A DNA stretch of 37,211 nt from Thermoanaerobacterium sp. CMT5567-10 (GCF_030534315.2 NZ_CP130558.2:2982501-3019711), one strand, 5' to 3'. Positions 26,822 to 35,016 are shown, counted from the stretch's first letter. Numbers and translations: made by a program. Notes: generated by a model from the letters alone, not told the origin.

Positions 26822-27049
26822 ATGGCAGCAGGTTCAGAGACAAAGAATCCGCTTGTAGTAAGAGAAGCAAAGCAAGCTATGAGCAAATGGAAATATGAAA
26901 TAGCAAGCGAACTTGGAATAAATCCTCCAGCCGATGGTTATTGGGGTACACTTACATCCCGTGATTGCGGCGCTGTAGGTGGTCATATGGTAAGAAAAAT
27001 GATCCAAATGGCTGAAAGCCAAATCGCTAATAATGGAACATTGAAATAG
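26822..27049 (+). CDS. Alpha/beta-type small acid-soluble spore protein
   Basis: This 75-aa DNA-binding protein coats spore DNA and protects it from UV and heat. Both family signatures are present: K-Y-E-I-A-S-E-L-G-I at about residues 23-32, which contains the GPR protease cleavage site, and G-Y-W-G-T-L-T-S-R-D-C-G-A-V-G-G-H-M-V-R-K-M at about 38-59. The ATG at 26822 follows ggaggtgat; the earlier in-frame ATG at 26807 overlaps that site. Expression would be expected late in the forespore (family knowledge), but I could not assign a sigma-G promoter. It is flanked by its own terminator and its damaged twin lies upstream. Confidence 0.93.
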   Translation: MAAGSETKNPLVVREAKQAMSKWKYEIASELGINPPADGYWGTLTSRDCGAVGGHMVRKMIQMAESQIANNGTLK

Positions 27050-27055
27050 TTAAAT

Positions 27056-27085
27056 AAAAGGGTAGCCTGTATGGTTACCCTTTTT
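27056..27085 (+). terminator. Terminator after second SASP gene
   Basis: aaaagggtagcc (27056-27067) and ggttaccctttt (27073-27084) form a 12-bp stem with one G-T pair and a five-base loop, then T's. Confidence 0.88.
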
Positions 27086-27094
27086 AATTAAAAT

Positions 27095-27120
27095 AATCCA
27101 GGTAGTTGACTACCTGGATT
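27095..27120. repeat. Perfect 11-bp hairpin between the SASP gene and rsmD
   Basis: aatccaggtag (27095-27105) and ctacctggatt (27110-27120) are exact complements around a ttga loop. It lacks a downstream T-run on the plus strand, where purine-rich gggagaggag follows. It is only 10 bases after another terminator, so a second terminator would be redundant. Role unknown. Confidence 0.65.
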
Positions 27121-27133
27121 GGGAGAGGAGAAA

Positions 27134-27244
27134 TTGAAGGAAGAATTTTGGGGAAATTGGTTTCCCAATTATATTATTTTCCATATTTCAAATTTTTTAT
27201 ACATTATTTTGTATCTTATCGTAAAATATGCTAAAATATTTTAG
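27134..27244 (+). CDS. Possible 36-codon ORF, hydrophobic
   Basis: A TTG at 27134 just after gggagaggag opens a frame of 36 codons ending at TAG 27242. The product would start M-K-E-E-F-W-G-N-W-F-P and continue as a hydrophobic segment (about residues 13-30), ending in K-Y-A-K-I-F. The spacing to the purine-rich stretch is short, the region is very T-rich, and hydrophobic frames of this size arise by chance. The rsmD promoter would lie inside it. I treat it as a candidate only. Confidence 0.22.
   Translation: MKEEFWGNWFPNYIIFHISNFLYIILYLIVKYAKIF
27209..27237 (+). promoter_or_regulatory. Candidate rsmD promoter
   Basis: TTGTAT (27209-27214), 17 bases, TAAAAT (27232-27237), 24 bases before the rsmD start. 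Confidence 0.5.
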
Positions 27245-27260
27245 TATTGGAGGTGTAATT

Positions 27261-27845
27261 TTGAGGGTTATATCTGGAAAAGCCAAAGGTAGAAAATTAA
27301 AATGCCCACCAGGAAAAGCAATAAGACCTACATCTGACATGGTTAAAGAGTCATTATTTAATATTATTGGTGCTGATATATATAATTCAAGATTTTTAGA
27401 TTTATTTTCTGGAACTGGAAGTATCGGTATCGAAGCATTAAGCAGAGGTGCTAATATTTGCTACTTTGTAGAAAAAGTATATAATAATATTAAATATATA
27501 AACGATAATATAAAGTTACTTGATTCAACTGACAATGCAAAAGTTTTGCATATGGATGTCCTTGATGCTTTATATTATTTCAGCAAAAATAACATTAAAT
27601 TTGATATTATATACATAGATCCACCATACTACAAAAATTTATATGTGGAACCATTAAATAAAATCAGCGAATATAAACTATTGGATTCATGTGGTTACAT
27701 AATTGTTGAACATCACAAAAATGATATTTTAAATGATAAATATGGAAACTTGCAAAAAGTTAGAGTTAAGAAATACGGCGAAACTGTATTAACTTTTTAT
27801 AAGGAGGCAGCAAATGAATATAGCAGTGTATCCAGGGAGCTTTGA
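27261..27845 (+). CDS. rsmD: 16S rRNA (guanine(966)-N(2))-methyltransferase
   Basis: This 194-aa SAM-dependent enzyme methylates G966 of 16S rRNA. The family opening [12 protein letters not shown] is followed by [13 protein letters not shown]. The SAM-binding [15 protein letters not shown] is at about 46-60, and the catalytic D-P-P-Y is at 120-123. The TTG at 27261 is chosen because ggaggtg at 27249-27255 is well spaced and the family starts there. It overlaps coaD by 32 bases, so coaD translation is likely coupled. Confidence 0.94.
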   Translation: MRVISGKAKGRKLKCPPGKAIRPTSDMVKESLFNIIGADIYNSRFLDLFSGTGSIGIEALSRGANICYFVEKVYNNIKYINDNIKLLDSTDNAKVLHMDVLDALYYFSKNNIKFDIIYIDPPYYKNLYVEPLNKISEYKLLDSCGYIIVEHHKNDILNDKYGNLQKVRVKKYGETVLTFYKEAANEYSSVSREL

Positions 27846-28293
27846 TCCAGTAACAAATGGACATTTAGATATAATTAAAAGAGGGGCAAAAGTTTTCGAT
27901 AAATTAATTGTAGCAGTGTTAATTAATCCATCAAAAACTCCTATGTTTTCAGTAGAAGAGAGAGTTGAAATGTTAAAAGAAGTAACATCTGATATTGAAA
28001 ATGTGGAAATCGATTGTTTTTCTGGTTTGCTTATTGAATACCTAGAAAAAGTTAATTCAAAAATAATTGTTAAAGGCTTACGAATGGTTTCAGACTTTGA
28101 ATATGAATTTCAGATGGCATTGATAAATAAAAAGCTTAATCCCGAAGTCGAAACAATATTTTTTATGACCAGCAATAAATATGGCTATTTAAGCTCTAGC
28201 ATAGTAAAGGAAGTCGCAAGTTTTGGGGGGTGTTTATCGGATCTCGTTCCAGATTCAGTTATAAAGCACATATTTAAAAAACTAAAAAAATAA
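27814..28293 (+). CDS. coaD: Phosphopantetheine adenylyltransferase
   Basis: This 159-aa enzyme makes dephospho-CoA from 4'-phosphopantetheine and ATP, the next-to-last step of CoA synthesis. The nucleotidyltransferase motif T-N-G-H at residues 14-17 and the [11 protein letters not shown] block near the C-terminus are both intact. The start ATG, with aaggagg before it, lies inside the end of rsmD. rsmD-coaD is a very common pair. coaBC in the same window supplies earlier steps. Confidence 0.96.
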   Translation: MNIAVYPGSFDPVTNGHLDIIKRGAKVFDKLIVAVLINPSKTPMFSVEERVEMLKEVTSDIENVEIDCFSGLLIEYLEKVNSKIIVKGLRMVSDFEYEFQMALINKKLNPEVETIFFMTSNKYGYLSSSIVKEVASFGGCLSDLVPDSVIKHIFKKLKK

Positions 28294-28305
28294 GGGGGCA
28301 TTTTA

Positions 28306-28770
28306 TTGGAAGCGACTGATAACCTTGAGGTTTTAGAATTATTAGATACATTAGAAGACTACATAGAGAATAGTTCTACGATACCATTATCACAAAAAAC
28401 ATTAGTAAACAAAGAGGAAATTCTTGAAATTATAAAGCAGATAAGAATTAAAATTCCTGATGAATTAAAAAGGGCTGAATGGATCAAGCAGGAAAGACAA
28501 AAAATATTGATTGAAGCACAGCAAGATGCAGAAACAATTTTAAAAGAGGCTGAACAAAGAATAAATCAAATGGTAAACGAAAGTGAAATAGTTAAAAAAG
28601 CTGAGAAAAAAGCGTCAGAAATTATAGCTCAAGCTCAGACAAATGCTAAGGAAATTAGACTTGGAAGCAAAGATTACGCTGATGAGTTATTAGCTAAACT
28701 TGAAAAAAATGTTACAGAACTTTTAAATACAATAAAAAACAATAGAGATGAGCTAAGAGGCATAAAATAA
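28306..28770 (+). CDS. Conserved coiled-coil protein of unknown function
   Basis: This 154-aa protein starts with an acidic segment (residues 1-50) and continues as a long alanine- and glutamate-rich coiled coil (about 55-150) with repeated A-E-x-I-x-x-x-A-x patterns. These resemble the b-subunit stalk of ATP synthase, and relatives are often labelled ATPase on that weak basis. No nucleotide-binding motif or membrane segment is visible. The start is TTG with an aaggggg site (28291-28297). It follows coaD by 12 bases and is closed by a terminator. A structural or scaffolding role is inference. Confidence 0.75.
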   Translation: MEATDNLEVLELLDTLEDYIENSSTIPLSQKTLVNKEEILEIIKQIRIKIPDELKRAEWIKQERQKILIEAQQDAETILKEAEQRINQMVNESEIVKKAEKKASEIIAQAQTNAKEIRLGSKDYADELLAKLEKNVTELLNTIKNNRDELRGIK

Positions 28771-28786
28771 TCATGCCTCTTTTTTT
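28755..28786. terminator. Bidirectional terminator between the coiled-coil gene and ylbJ
   Basis: aagaggcat (28755-28763) pairs with atgcctctt (28773-28781) and is followed by T's to 28786. The stop codons of both converging genes lie in or next to the stem. Confidence 0.82.
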
Positions 28787-29934
28787 GTCAACGATAAGAT
28801 GATTATCAGAAAAATTATCGTCAACAACAGTGCAATAAATATGTATGATGAGGTTTCAAACATGTTTAACATAGTTTTTACATTTCCTTGAAAGAAAACT
28901 TCTGATACCGAGGTCTCACCAATGTTCATAAATTTCAGAAATATATAAGAAAATAATGCAGCCATAATGCTATGTATTATTTTTGCAATGAAATACGGGA
29001 AGTAATTTATCTTTGTACTGTTTATAACGCCTATTACCTGACCATGAGTTGAAAAACCACCCCATGCTAATATTGAGCTTACTAAGATGACTTTTTGAAA
29101 TAATGGCGCTGTTGCTTGGCTAATCAAGCTGGAACCTATTGTTATTTCCATTAGTCCACTAATATATCCCGGTATTAAGCTCTTATTAAATCCTATTATT
29201 TCAAAAACAGGTGCTAGTATTTTTCCTATAATATTAATTAATCCGTAAACTTTTAAGAATTCTATTAAAACAGAAAAAGCAATTATATATCCACCAATGA
29301 CGATCATTGTGTTCATGGATGTTGTAACAGCAGTACCTAAAATTTCACCAAAATTAGTATTAATATAATTAGATTTGTTTTTAGCGCCTTTACTTAAATT
29401 AAAATTCTTTCTATTTTCTTCCTTAAACTTATGTTTTCTAAATATGATACCTGTTGCAAATGAGCCCAGGTAATTTGATAACATTACAATATATCCAATT
29501 TTTGGGTTGTTAAACATGCCCATAGCAACAACACCTAGCATGAATAGCGGGCCTGAGTTGTTGCAAAATGTCATCAATCTTTCTGCTTCCGATGTGTTTA
29601 AAAGTTTTTCTTCCCATAATCTTTTTATTACTTGAGCTCCGACAGGATAACCAGACGTATAGCCGACTGCCATAGCAAAAGCTCCATTTCCAGAGACATT
29701 AAACAAAGGCCGCATTATAGGTTCTAAAAATTTTCCAATGTTTTTTACGAATCCTAGCTGTAACAATAATTCAGAGCCAATAAAAAATGGAAGCAAAGCA
29801 GGAAATACTGTAAACAGCCATAAATTAATTCCTGCTTTTGCTGCTGAGAGAGAATTTTTTGGGAATACAATAATTGAAACAACAATAAACAGTACTGATA
29901 TAACTAGAAGATTTCTTGATTTATTTTCTTTCAA
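28771..29934 (-). CDS. ylbJ: Sporulation integral membrane protein YlbJ
   Basis: This 387-aa protein has about nine or ten hydrophobic segments and the Gate/nucleoside-recognition type arrangement typical of YlbJ, which in B. subtilis is needed for the spore cortex and is made under sigma-E. Typical pieces are L-F-T-V-F-P-A-L-L-P-F-F near residue 40 and Y-T-S-G-Y-P-V-G-A near 97. The start is TTG at 29934 with aaaaggggg-aa upstream; that site can pair with a complementary sequence further upstream. tmcAL precedes it on the same strand by 61 bases. What it transports, if anything, is unknown. Confidence 0.88.
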   Translation of the reverse strand: MKENKSRNLLVISVLFIVVSIIVFPKNSLSAAKAGINLWLFTVFPALLPFFIGSELLLQLGFVKNIGKFLEPIMRPLFNVSGNGAFAMAVGYTSGYPVGAQVIKRLWEEKLLNTSEAERLMTFCNNSGPLFMLGVVAMGMFNNPKIGYIVMLSNYLGSFATGIIFRKHKFKEENRKNFNLSKGAKNKSNYINTNFGEILGTAVTTSMNTMIVIGGYIIAFSVLIEFLKVYGLINIIGKILAPVFEIIGFNKSLIPGYISGLMEITIGSSLISQATAPLFQKVILVSSILAWGGFSTHGQVIGVINSTKINYFPYFIAKIIHSIMAALFSYIFLKFMNIGETSVSEVFFQGNVKTMLNMFETSSYIFIALLLTIIFLIIILSLTKKEA

Positions 29935-29942
29935 AATATTTC

Positions 29943-29983
29943 CCCCTTTTATGTTTCCACATTATATTTTTATTTAAAAGGGG
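29943..29983 (-). promoter_or_regulatory. Inverted repeat covering the ylbJ ribosome binding site
   Basis: cccctttta (29943-29951) and taaaagggg (29975-29983) are exact 9-bp complements. In minus-strand RNA the second arm contains the aaaagggg binding site of ylbJ. A TATAAT on the minus strand (29966-29961) lies in the loop. Confidence 0.5.
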
Positions 29984-29995
29984 ATGATAAAATGA

Positions 29996-31201
29996 CTATT
30001 TTATTACAATAAACTTTTTGGTAAAATCTAGTCCTGACACTGAGTCATTCTCATATGCTAGAGTATATATGTCAGTTGCTTTAATATCCTTTTCGAACAT
30101 ATATGTATCAGACAATATTTTTTTATAGTTTGAAACCTTTGTTATAATTGGTATTTCAGTCTTATTTTTAATCATCTTTAAAAGTTCAAGGCCCTTTTTA
30201 TTCGCCCCTAATATTCTTATGTAGTTTGGGCCATCGTACCTTGAATATATATTGGATTCTATGCCTAATAAAACATGCAGTAATATTCTTCTTATTCTGC
30301 TTTCTGTGTACCTTTTAGTTTTTATATAGCCTATGATTTCATCTACATTATTGAAAAGGGATGAAGCCCTTTTAATGCGATTTTGCAATCCTTCTGTAAC
30401 ATCAAAAACATTTTCGATACTATAATTGTTTCTTAGCAGATATGTTATTATATTGCTAAAATTCTCTAGAGTGACTGGTCCATGACCTTTATCAATACAA
30501 CTTTTTAAAATTTCAATAGAATATTCTGGCATATACTTGCTCAATACAGAGTAATCTTTATTTATTATAACTTCTCTTAAATATGTAGCACTAGCAAAAG
30601 AATCCTCCGCTTTCATAGAATTATATCCAGGGCCGAGTCTTTTTATGGTTACAGGCTTGATATTGCTATTTATCTTTATCAAGCTTTTTATGTATTCAAT
30701 GCCAAGTATGTTATTAGGATTTCCAACTATATCATTAATATTTGCTCCAAAATACTCTGACAGAGCTATTTCACGTGCTTTTGCATAAGTTATTCCTCTT
30801 TTTAAATAACTTTTTAAAATCACTTTATAATCTTCTGGTTCGTTTAAAAGGAATTTTGATATTTTATATAATTTATCAATTGAACCCAATTCACTCCCAA
30901 ATGAAATATAGTCAATGACATTTAGTGAATCTAACAGCTTTACTGCTCCATATGCGAAATTTTCTGCTGTAGAGACTGCATATATTGTTGGCAATTCTAT
31001 TACTAAGTCAATGCCTGATAATAATGCGGTTTCTGCTCTTGACCACTTGTCAATAATAGATGGTATTCCTCGTTGAACAAAGTTACCACTCATAATTGCA
31101 ATGACAAAATCTGCACCTGTTGTTTCAATTGATTTTTTTATATGGTATATGTGCCCATTGTGGAGAGGATTATATTCTACAATTACTCCCAAAATACTCA
31201 T
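29996..31201 (-). CDS. tmcAL: tRNA(Met) cytidine acetate ligase (YlbM)
   Basis: This 401-aa enzyme uses acetate and ATP to form N4-acetylcytidine at the wobble base of elongator tRNA-Met. The N-terminal nucleotidyltransferase-like motif G-V-I-V-E-Y-N-P-L-H-N-G-H at residues 5-17 holds the H-x-G-H signature (His14, His17). A later M-S-G-N-F-V-Q-R-G-I-P is also typical. ATG with an agaaagg site. It is divergent from pta-ackA, whose product is acetate, the substrate of this enzyme. Confidence 0.92.
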   Translation of the reverse strand: MSILGVIVEYNPLHNGHIYHIKKSIETTGADFVIAIMSGNFVQRGIPSIIDKWSRAETALLSGIDLVIELPTIYAVSTAENFAYGAVKLLDSLNVIDYISFGSELGSIDKLYKISKFLLNEPEDYKVILKSYLKRGITYAKAREIALSEYFGANINDIVGNPNNILGIEYIKSLIKINSNIKPVTIKRLGPGYNSMKAEDSFASATYLREVIINKDYSVLSKYMPEYSIEILKSCIDKGHGPVTLENFSNIITYLLRNNYSIENVFDVTEGLQNRIKRASSLFNNVDEIIGYIKTKRYTESRIRRILLHVLLGIESNIYSRYDGPNYIRILGANKKGLELLKMIKNKTEIPIITKVSNYKKILSDTYMFEKDIKATDIYTLAYENDSVSGLDFTKKFIVIK

Positions 31202-31284
31202 TATTAAAAACCTTTCTAAAAAATGTTTGTTTTTTACTTATTATTTTATAAAAAATATGTTAAAATGTAAAATGTGTATACAAT

Positions 31285-31317
31285 ATATTTCTCCATTTTT
31301 AATTTTGGAGAAAATAT
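31285..31317 (+). promoter_or_regulatory. Near-perfect inverted repeat upstream of pta
   Basis: atatttctcca (31285-31295) and tggagaaaatat (31306-31317) pair over 11 bp with one bulge. It lies 34 bases before the pta start and has no T-run, so it is not an ordinary terminator. It could be an operator or an mRNA leader hairpin. Possible -10 sequences lie just upstream (TAAAAT at 31261-31266, TACAAT near 31279). Confidence 0.45.
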
Positions 31318-31350
31318 TAACATAAATAATTAAAAGGAAGGGAAGATTTT

Positions 31351-32337
31351 ATGAGTATTATTCAAAACATTATTGAAAAAGCAAAAAGCAATAAAAAGAA
31401 AATAGTTTTGCCAGAAGGTGCAGAGCCAAGAACGCTGAAAGCGGCCGATATAGTGCTGAAGGAAGGGATTGCAGATTTAATCCTTTTAGGAAACGCAGAT
31501 GAGATAAGAAACGCTGCTGGAGGATTAGATATCTCAAAAGCCGAGATTATCGATCCTCTAAAGTCAGAAAAATTTGATAAATATGCAAGTGACTTCTATG
31601 AACTCAGAAAAAGTAAGGGGATTACGCTGGAAAAAGCTAAAGAGACTATTAAAGATAATATTTATTTTGGCTGTATGATGGTAAAAGAAGGTTATGCAGA
31701 CGGATTGGTATCTGGAGCTATTCATGCGACTGCTGATTTACTAAGGCCAGCATTTCAAATTATAAAAACAGCGCCAAATGCAAAGATTGTATCAAGCTTT
31801 TTTATAATGGAAGTTCCTAATTGTGAATTTGGTGAAAATGGAGTATTTTTGTTTGCTGATTGTGCTGTTAATCCGTCACCAAATGCAGAAGAACTTGCAT
31901 CTATAGCAGTACAATCTGCAAATACTGCAAAAACTTTATTGGGGATGGAACCAAGGGTTGCTATGCTTTCATTTTCAACGAAAGGCAGCGCATCACATGA
32001 ATTAGTCGATAAAGTGAGAACAGCTACTGAAATTGCTAAAAATTTGATGCCAGATGTAGCAATAGATGGTGAATTGCAATTAGATGCTGCACTTGTTAAA
32101 GAAGTAGCCGAGTTAAAAGCACCTGGAAGTCCTGTTGCAGGACGTGCTAATGTGCTTATATTCCCTGATTTACAAGCAGGTAATATTGGTTATAAGCTCG
32201 TACAAAGATTGGCAAAAGCAAATGCTATAGGTCCGATAACGCAAGGAATGGGAGCACCTGTAAATGACTTATCTAGAGGATGCAGCTATAAAGACATTAT
32301 TGATGTAATTGCTACAACGGCTGTACAAGCTCAATAA
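31351..32337 (+). CDS. pta: Phosphate acetyltransferase
   Basis: This 328-aa enzyme converts acetyl-CoA and phosphate to acetyl-phosphate and CoA. It is the short, single-domain form usual in Firmicutes. Characteristic pieces are [11 protein letters not shown] near residue 18, the [14 protein letters not shown] active-site region near 127-140 and [18 protein letters not shown] near the C-terminus. ATG follows an aaggaaggga site. It is transcribed with ackA for ATP-yielding acetate formation. Confidence 0.97.
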   Translation: MSIIQNIIEKAKSNKKKIVLPEGAEPRTLKAADIVLKEGIADLILLGNADEIRNAAGGLDISKAEIIDPLKSEKFDKYASDFYELRKSKGITLEKAKETIKDNIYFGCMMVKEGYADGLVSGAIHATADLLRPAFQIIKTAPNAKIVSSFFIMEVPNCEFGENGVFLFADCAVNPSPNAEELASIAVQSANTAKTLLGMEPRVAMLSFSTKGSASHELVDKVRTATEIAKNLMPDVAIDGELQLDAALVKEVAELKAPGSPVAGRANVLIFPDLQAGNIGYKLVQRLAKANAIGPITQGMGAPVNDLSRGCSYKDIIDVIATTAVQAQ

Positions 32338-32365
32338 AAAAGCTATGGTATGGAGGATGAAAATT

Positions 32366-33568
32366 ATGAAAATACTTGTTATAAATTGTGGAAGTTCATC
32401 ATTAAAGTATCAATTAATCGAATCAAAGGATGGAAATGTTTTAGCTAAAGGCCTTGCTGAAAGAATAGGGATAAACGATTCGCTTTTAACACACAATGCA
32501 AACGGCGAAAAAATAAAAATAAAAAAAGATATGAAAGACCACAAGGATGCAATTAAATTAGTTTTGGATGCATTGGTAAATAGTGATTACGGTGTTATAA
32601 AGGATATGTCAGAAATTGATGCAGTTGGACATAGAGTTGTACATGGAGGAGAATATTTTACTTCATCTGTTCTTATAAATGATGATGTTTTAAAGGCGAT
32701 AACAGATTGCATAGAATTAGCTCCTCTGCATAACCCCGCAAACATAGAAGGAATTAAAGCCTGTAAGCAAATTATGCCAGACGTTCCAATGGTTGCTGTT
32801 TTTGATACAGCCTTTCATCAGACAATGCCTGATTATGCTTATCTTTATCCGATTCCATATGAGTACTATACAAAGTATAAAATTAGAAAATATGGATTTC
32901 ATGGTACATCCCATAAATATGTTTCACAGAGGGCGGCAGAAATACTTAATAAACCTATTGAAAGTTTGAAAATTATAACATGCCATCTTGGAAATGGTTC
33001 AAGCATAGCTGCAGTTAAAAATGGAAAATCAATAGATACAAGCATGGGATTTACACCGTTAGAAGGTTTGGCTATGGGAACACGTTCAGGAAGCATTGAT
33101 CCATCTATAATTTCATATCTAATGGAGAAAGAAAATATTACTGCAGAAGAAGTAGTCAACATATTGAATAAAAAGTCAGGCGTATATGGTATTTCAGGAA
33201 TAAGTAGTGATTTTAGAGATTTGGAGGATGCTGCTTTTAAAAATGGTAACAAGAGAGCACAACTTGCATTAAATGTATTTGCATATCGTGTAAAAAAGAC
33301 AATAGGCTCTTACGCAGCAGCAATGGGTGGTGCTGATGTCATTGTGTTCACGGCAGGTATTGGTGAAAATGGTCCTGAAGTAAGAGAGTTTATACTTGAT
33401 GGATTGGAATTTTTAGGTTTCAAACTAGACAAAGATAAAAATAATGTAAGAGGTAAAGAAGCTATAATATCGACCGCAGATTCAAAGGTATATGTTATGG
33501 TTGTGCCGACTAATGAGGAGTATATGATTGCAAAGGATACTGAAAAGATTGTAGAGAGTATAAAATAG
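32366..33568 (+). CDS. ackA: Acetate kinase
   Basis: This 400-aa enzyme makes ATP and acetate from acetyl-phosphate. The opening [11 protein letters not shown] is the family signature. Active-site residues correspond to Asn7, Arg90 in G-H-R-V-V-H-G-G and Asp147 in [15 protein letters not shown] and T-R-S-G-S-I-D are present. ATG 32366 has tggaggatg before it and fits the family start; earlier in-frame starts overlap pta and are rejected. The gap to pta is 28 bases. Confidence 0.97.
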   Translation: MKILVINCGSSSLKYQLIESKDGNVLAKGLAERIGINDSLLTHNANGEKIKIKKDMKDHKDAIKLVLDALVNSDYGVIKDMSEIDAVGHRVVHGGEYFTSSVLINDDVLKAITDCIELAPLHNPANIEGIKACKQIMPDVPMVAVFDTAFHQTMPDYAYLYPIPYEYYTKYKIRKYGFHGTSHKYVSQRAAEILNKPIESLKIITCHLGNGSSIAAVKNGKSIDTSMGFTPLEGLAMGTRSGSIDPSIISYLMEKENITAEEVVNILNKKSGVYGISGISSDFRDLEDAAFKNGNKRAQLALNVFAYRVKKTIGSYAAAMGGADVIVFTAGIGENGPEVREFILDGLEFLGFKLDKDKNNVRGKEAIISTADSKVYVMVVPTNEEYMIAKDTEKIVESIK

Positions 33569-33573
33569 TATTC

Positions 33574-33602
33574 TTGACAAATGTTTACCCCATTAGTATA
33601 AT
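33574..33602 (+). promoter_or_regulatory. Consensus promoter for yceD-rpmF
   Basis: TTGACA (33574-33579), exactly 17 bases, TATAAT (33597-33602): a perfect sigma-A match. The -10 lies within an interrupted dyad (33587-33603 with 33613-33626). Confidence 0.85.
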
Positions 33603-33632
33603 TAATTTTGGCAATTATATTGGGGTGAGAAA

Positions 33633-34124
33633 ATGAAAATAGATTTATCAAAGATTAAGGGACATAGGGGACGTAGCATTGAAGTTAATTACGTTGAAAA
33701 TTTAAGTGTTCTGGAGGTAAATAACAACAGCTACGTAGTCAGTAAACCAATCAGTGTTACAGGAAACATAACGCATGATAGTGAAGGTATAATTTTAAAG
33801 CTCTTAGTCCGTGGCGCTATTAAAGTTACATGTGATAGATGCCTTGAGGAATTTGAGCACGAATTTATAATTTCAATAGATGAAATCTTAAATGAAGCTG
33901 ATGAAGACTATTCATATGAAGTAGAAGATGACAAATTAGATTTAACTAAGATTGTCATTGAAAATGTAGAACTTTCTCTTCCTATGAAGTTTGTTTGCTT
34001 ACCTGGTTGTAAGGGTCTATGTCCTATTTGTGGTAAAAATCTTAATCATGAAAAATGCGATTGCCAAATAAAAGAAGTTGATCCACGCCTTTCAGTTTTG
34101 AATAAATTACTGCAGAAAATGTAG
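33633..34124 (+). CDS. yceD: YceD/DUF177 family protein linked to rRNA and L32
   Basis: This 163-aa protein belongs to DUF177, which almost always lies before rpmF and is implicated in 23S rRNA accumulation in plants and bacteria. The cysteine pair C-D-R-C (about residues 67-70) and the C-terminal cluster with C-x-x-x-C, C-P-I-C and C-D-C suggest metal binding. An acidic stretch lies at about 85-110. ATG follows ggggtgaga. rpmF starts 12 bases later. Confidence 0.9.
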   Translation: MKIDLSKIKGHRGRSIEVNYVENLSVLEVNNNSYVVSKPISVTGNITHDSEGIILKLLVRGAIKVTCDRCLEEFEHEFIISIDEILNEADEDYSYEVEDDKLDLTKIVIENVELSLPMKFVCLPGCKGLCPICGKNLNHEKCDCQIKEVDPRLSVLNKLLQKM

Positions 34125-34136
34125 GAGGTGTATTTT

Positions 34137-34319
34137 ATGCCAGTTCCAAAGCGTAGAACATCGAAAGCAAGAAGGGACAAAAGAAGACATAGTCATAGTT
34201 TGGCAATACCTGCTTATGTATTATGTCCACAGTGCCATGAGCCAAAGTTACCTCACAGAGTTTGTTTAAGCTGTGGTTATTATGATGGCAAAGAGGTATT
34301 GAAAGTAGAAGAAAAGTAA
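34137..34319 (+). CDS. rpmF: 50S ribosomal protein L32
   Basis: This 60-aa ribosomal protein has the typical M-P-V-P-K-R-R-T-S-K start and a four-cysteine zinc motif, C-P-Q-C and C-L-S-C-G. ATG 34137 is chosen over the GTG nine bases upstream because that codon lies in the taggaggtg binding site. The stop codon lies in the left arm of the following terminator. Confidence 0.97.
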   Translation: MPVPKRRTSKARRDKRRHSHSLAIPAYVLCPQCHEPKLPHRVCLSCGYYDGKEVLKVEEK

Positions 34320-34350
34320 TGGAGTTAACTCTATTACTTTTCTTTTTATT
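34310..34350 (+). terminator. Terminator after rpmF
   Basis: agaaaagtaatggagtt (34310-34326) pairs with aactctattacttttct (34327-34343) with one mismatch, followed by ttttatt. It separates rpmF from the fapR transcript. Confidence 0.8.
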
Positions 34351-34352
34351 TC

Positions 34353-34382
34353 TTGACTTTTATATATTCTGTAATTTATAAT
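34353..34382 (+). promoter_or_regulatory. Promoter of fapR-plsX-fabH
   Basis: TTGACT (34353-34358), 18 bases, TATAAT (34377-34382). A palindrome starts directly after it. Confidence 0.7.
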
Positions 34383-34397
34383 TATGAGTAAGTCATA
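34383..34397 (+). promoter_or_regulatory. Short palindrome after the fapR -10, candidate operator
   Basis: TATGA-gtaag-TCATA is a perfect 5+5 dyad placed where a repressor would block the start of transcription. It does not match the Bacillus FapR box well, so autoregulation by FapR is only a possibility. Confidence 0.35.
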
Positions 34398-34425
34398 AAA
34401 ACAACTTATATTTGGAGCTGATAAT

Positions 34426-35016
34426 GTGGCCACCAAGCTAAATAAAAAAGAGAGATTAAGACAATTAAAGATTGAGATAGATAAAAATCCATTTTACACT
34501 GATGATGAGCTTGCTGAGCTGTTTTCAGTAAGCGTACAGACAATAAGACTTGACAGGATGGAACTTGGAATCCCAGAGCTTAGGGAGAGAATTAAAAATG
34601 TTGCAGAAGAGAACTATCGTAAAGTAAAAGCGATAGTTGGAAGTGAGATAGTTGGTGAGCTTATCGATTTAGAACTGGGCAAAAGTGGCATATCTGTTTT
34701 TGAGCCGACACCTGATATGGCTTTTCTAAAGACAAAAATTATTAGGGGACATTATATATATTCACAGGCAGAGTCTTTGGCGATTTCTGTAATTGATGCT
34801 GATGTTGCGTTGATAGGCGTAGCAAATATAAAATATAAATATCCAGTAAGGATAGGTGATCGTCTTGTTGCAAAGGCAGAGGTTATCAGAAGAAGAGGGA
34901 ATAAATATTTCGTATGGGTTATGATAAAAGTAAAAAATAAGGAAGTTTTTAGAGGTAAGTTTATTTTAGTATCATTAGAAAGTGATAATACTGAAAAGGA
35001 GATGCAACAATCTTGA
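34426..35016 (+). CDS. fapR: Transcription factor FapR (fatty acid and phospholipid synthesis repressor)
   Basis: This 196-aa repressor controls fatty-acid and phospholipid genes and is released from DNA by malonyl-CoA. The N-terminal helix-turn-helix is visible as [19 protein letters not shown] (about 26-44). The C-terminal hot-dog domain includes [11 protein letters not shown] near residue 120. The start is GTG with a tggag site. Its genes downstream, plsX and fabH, are classic FapR targets and it overlaps plsX by four bases. Confidence 0.92.
   Translation: MATKLNKKERLRQLKIEIDKNPFYTDDELAELFSVSVQTIRLDRMELGIPELRERIKNVAEENYRKVKAIVGSEIVGELIDLELGKSGISVFEPTPDMAFLKTKIIRGHYIYSQAESLAISVIDADVALIGVANIKYKYPVRIGDRLVAKAEVIRRRGNKYFVWVMIKVKNKEVFRGKFILVSLESDNTEKEMQQS

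Noticed and set aside
26655-27120. CRISPR array or tandem repeats from the several hairpins near the SASP genes
   Set aside because: The hairpins differ in sequence; two are ordinary terminators and the coding similarity is a simple gene duplication.
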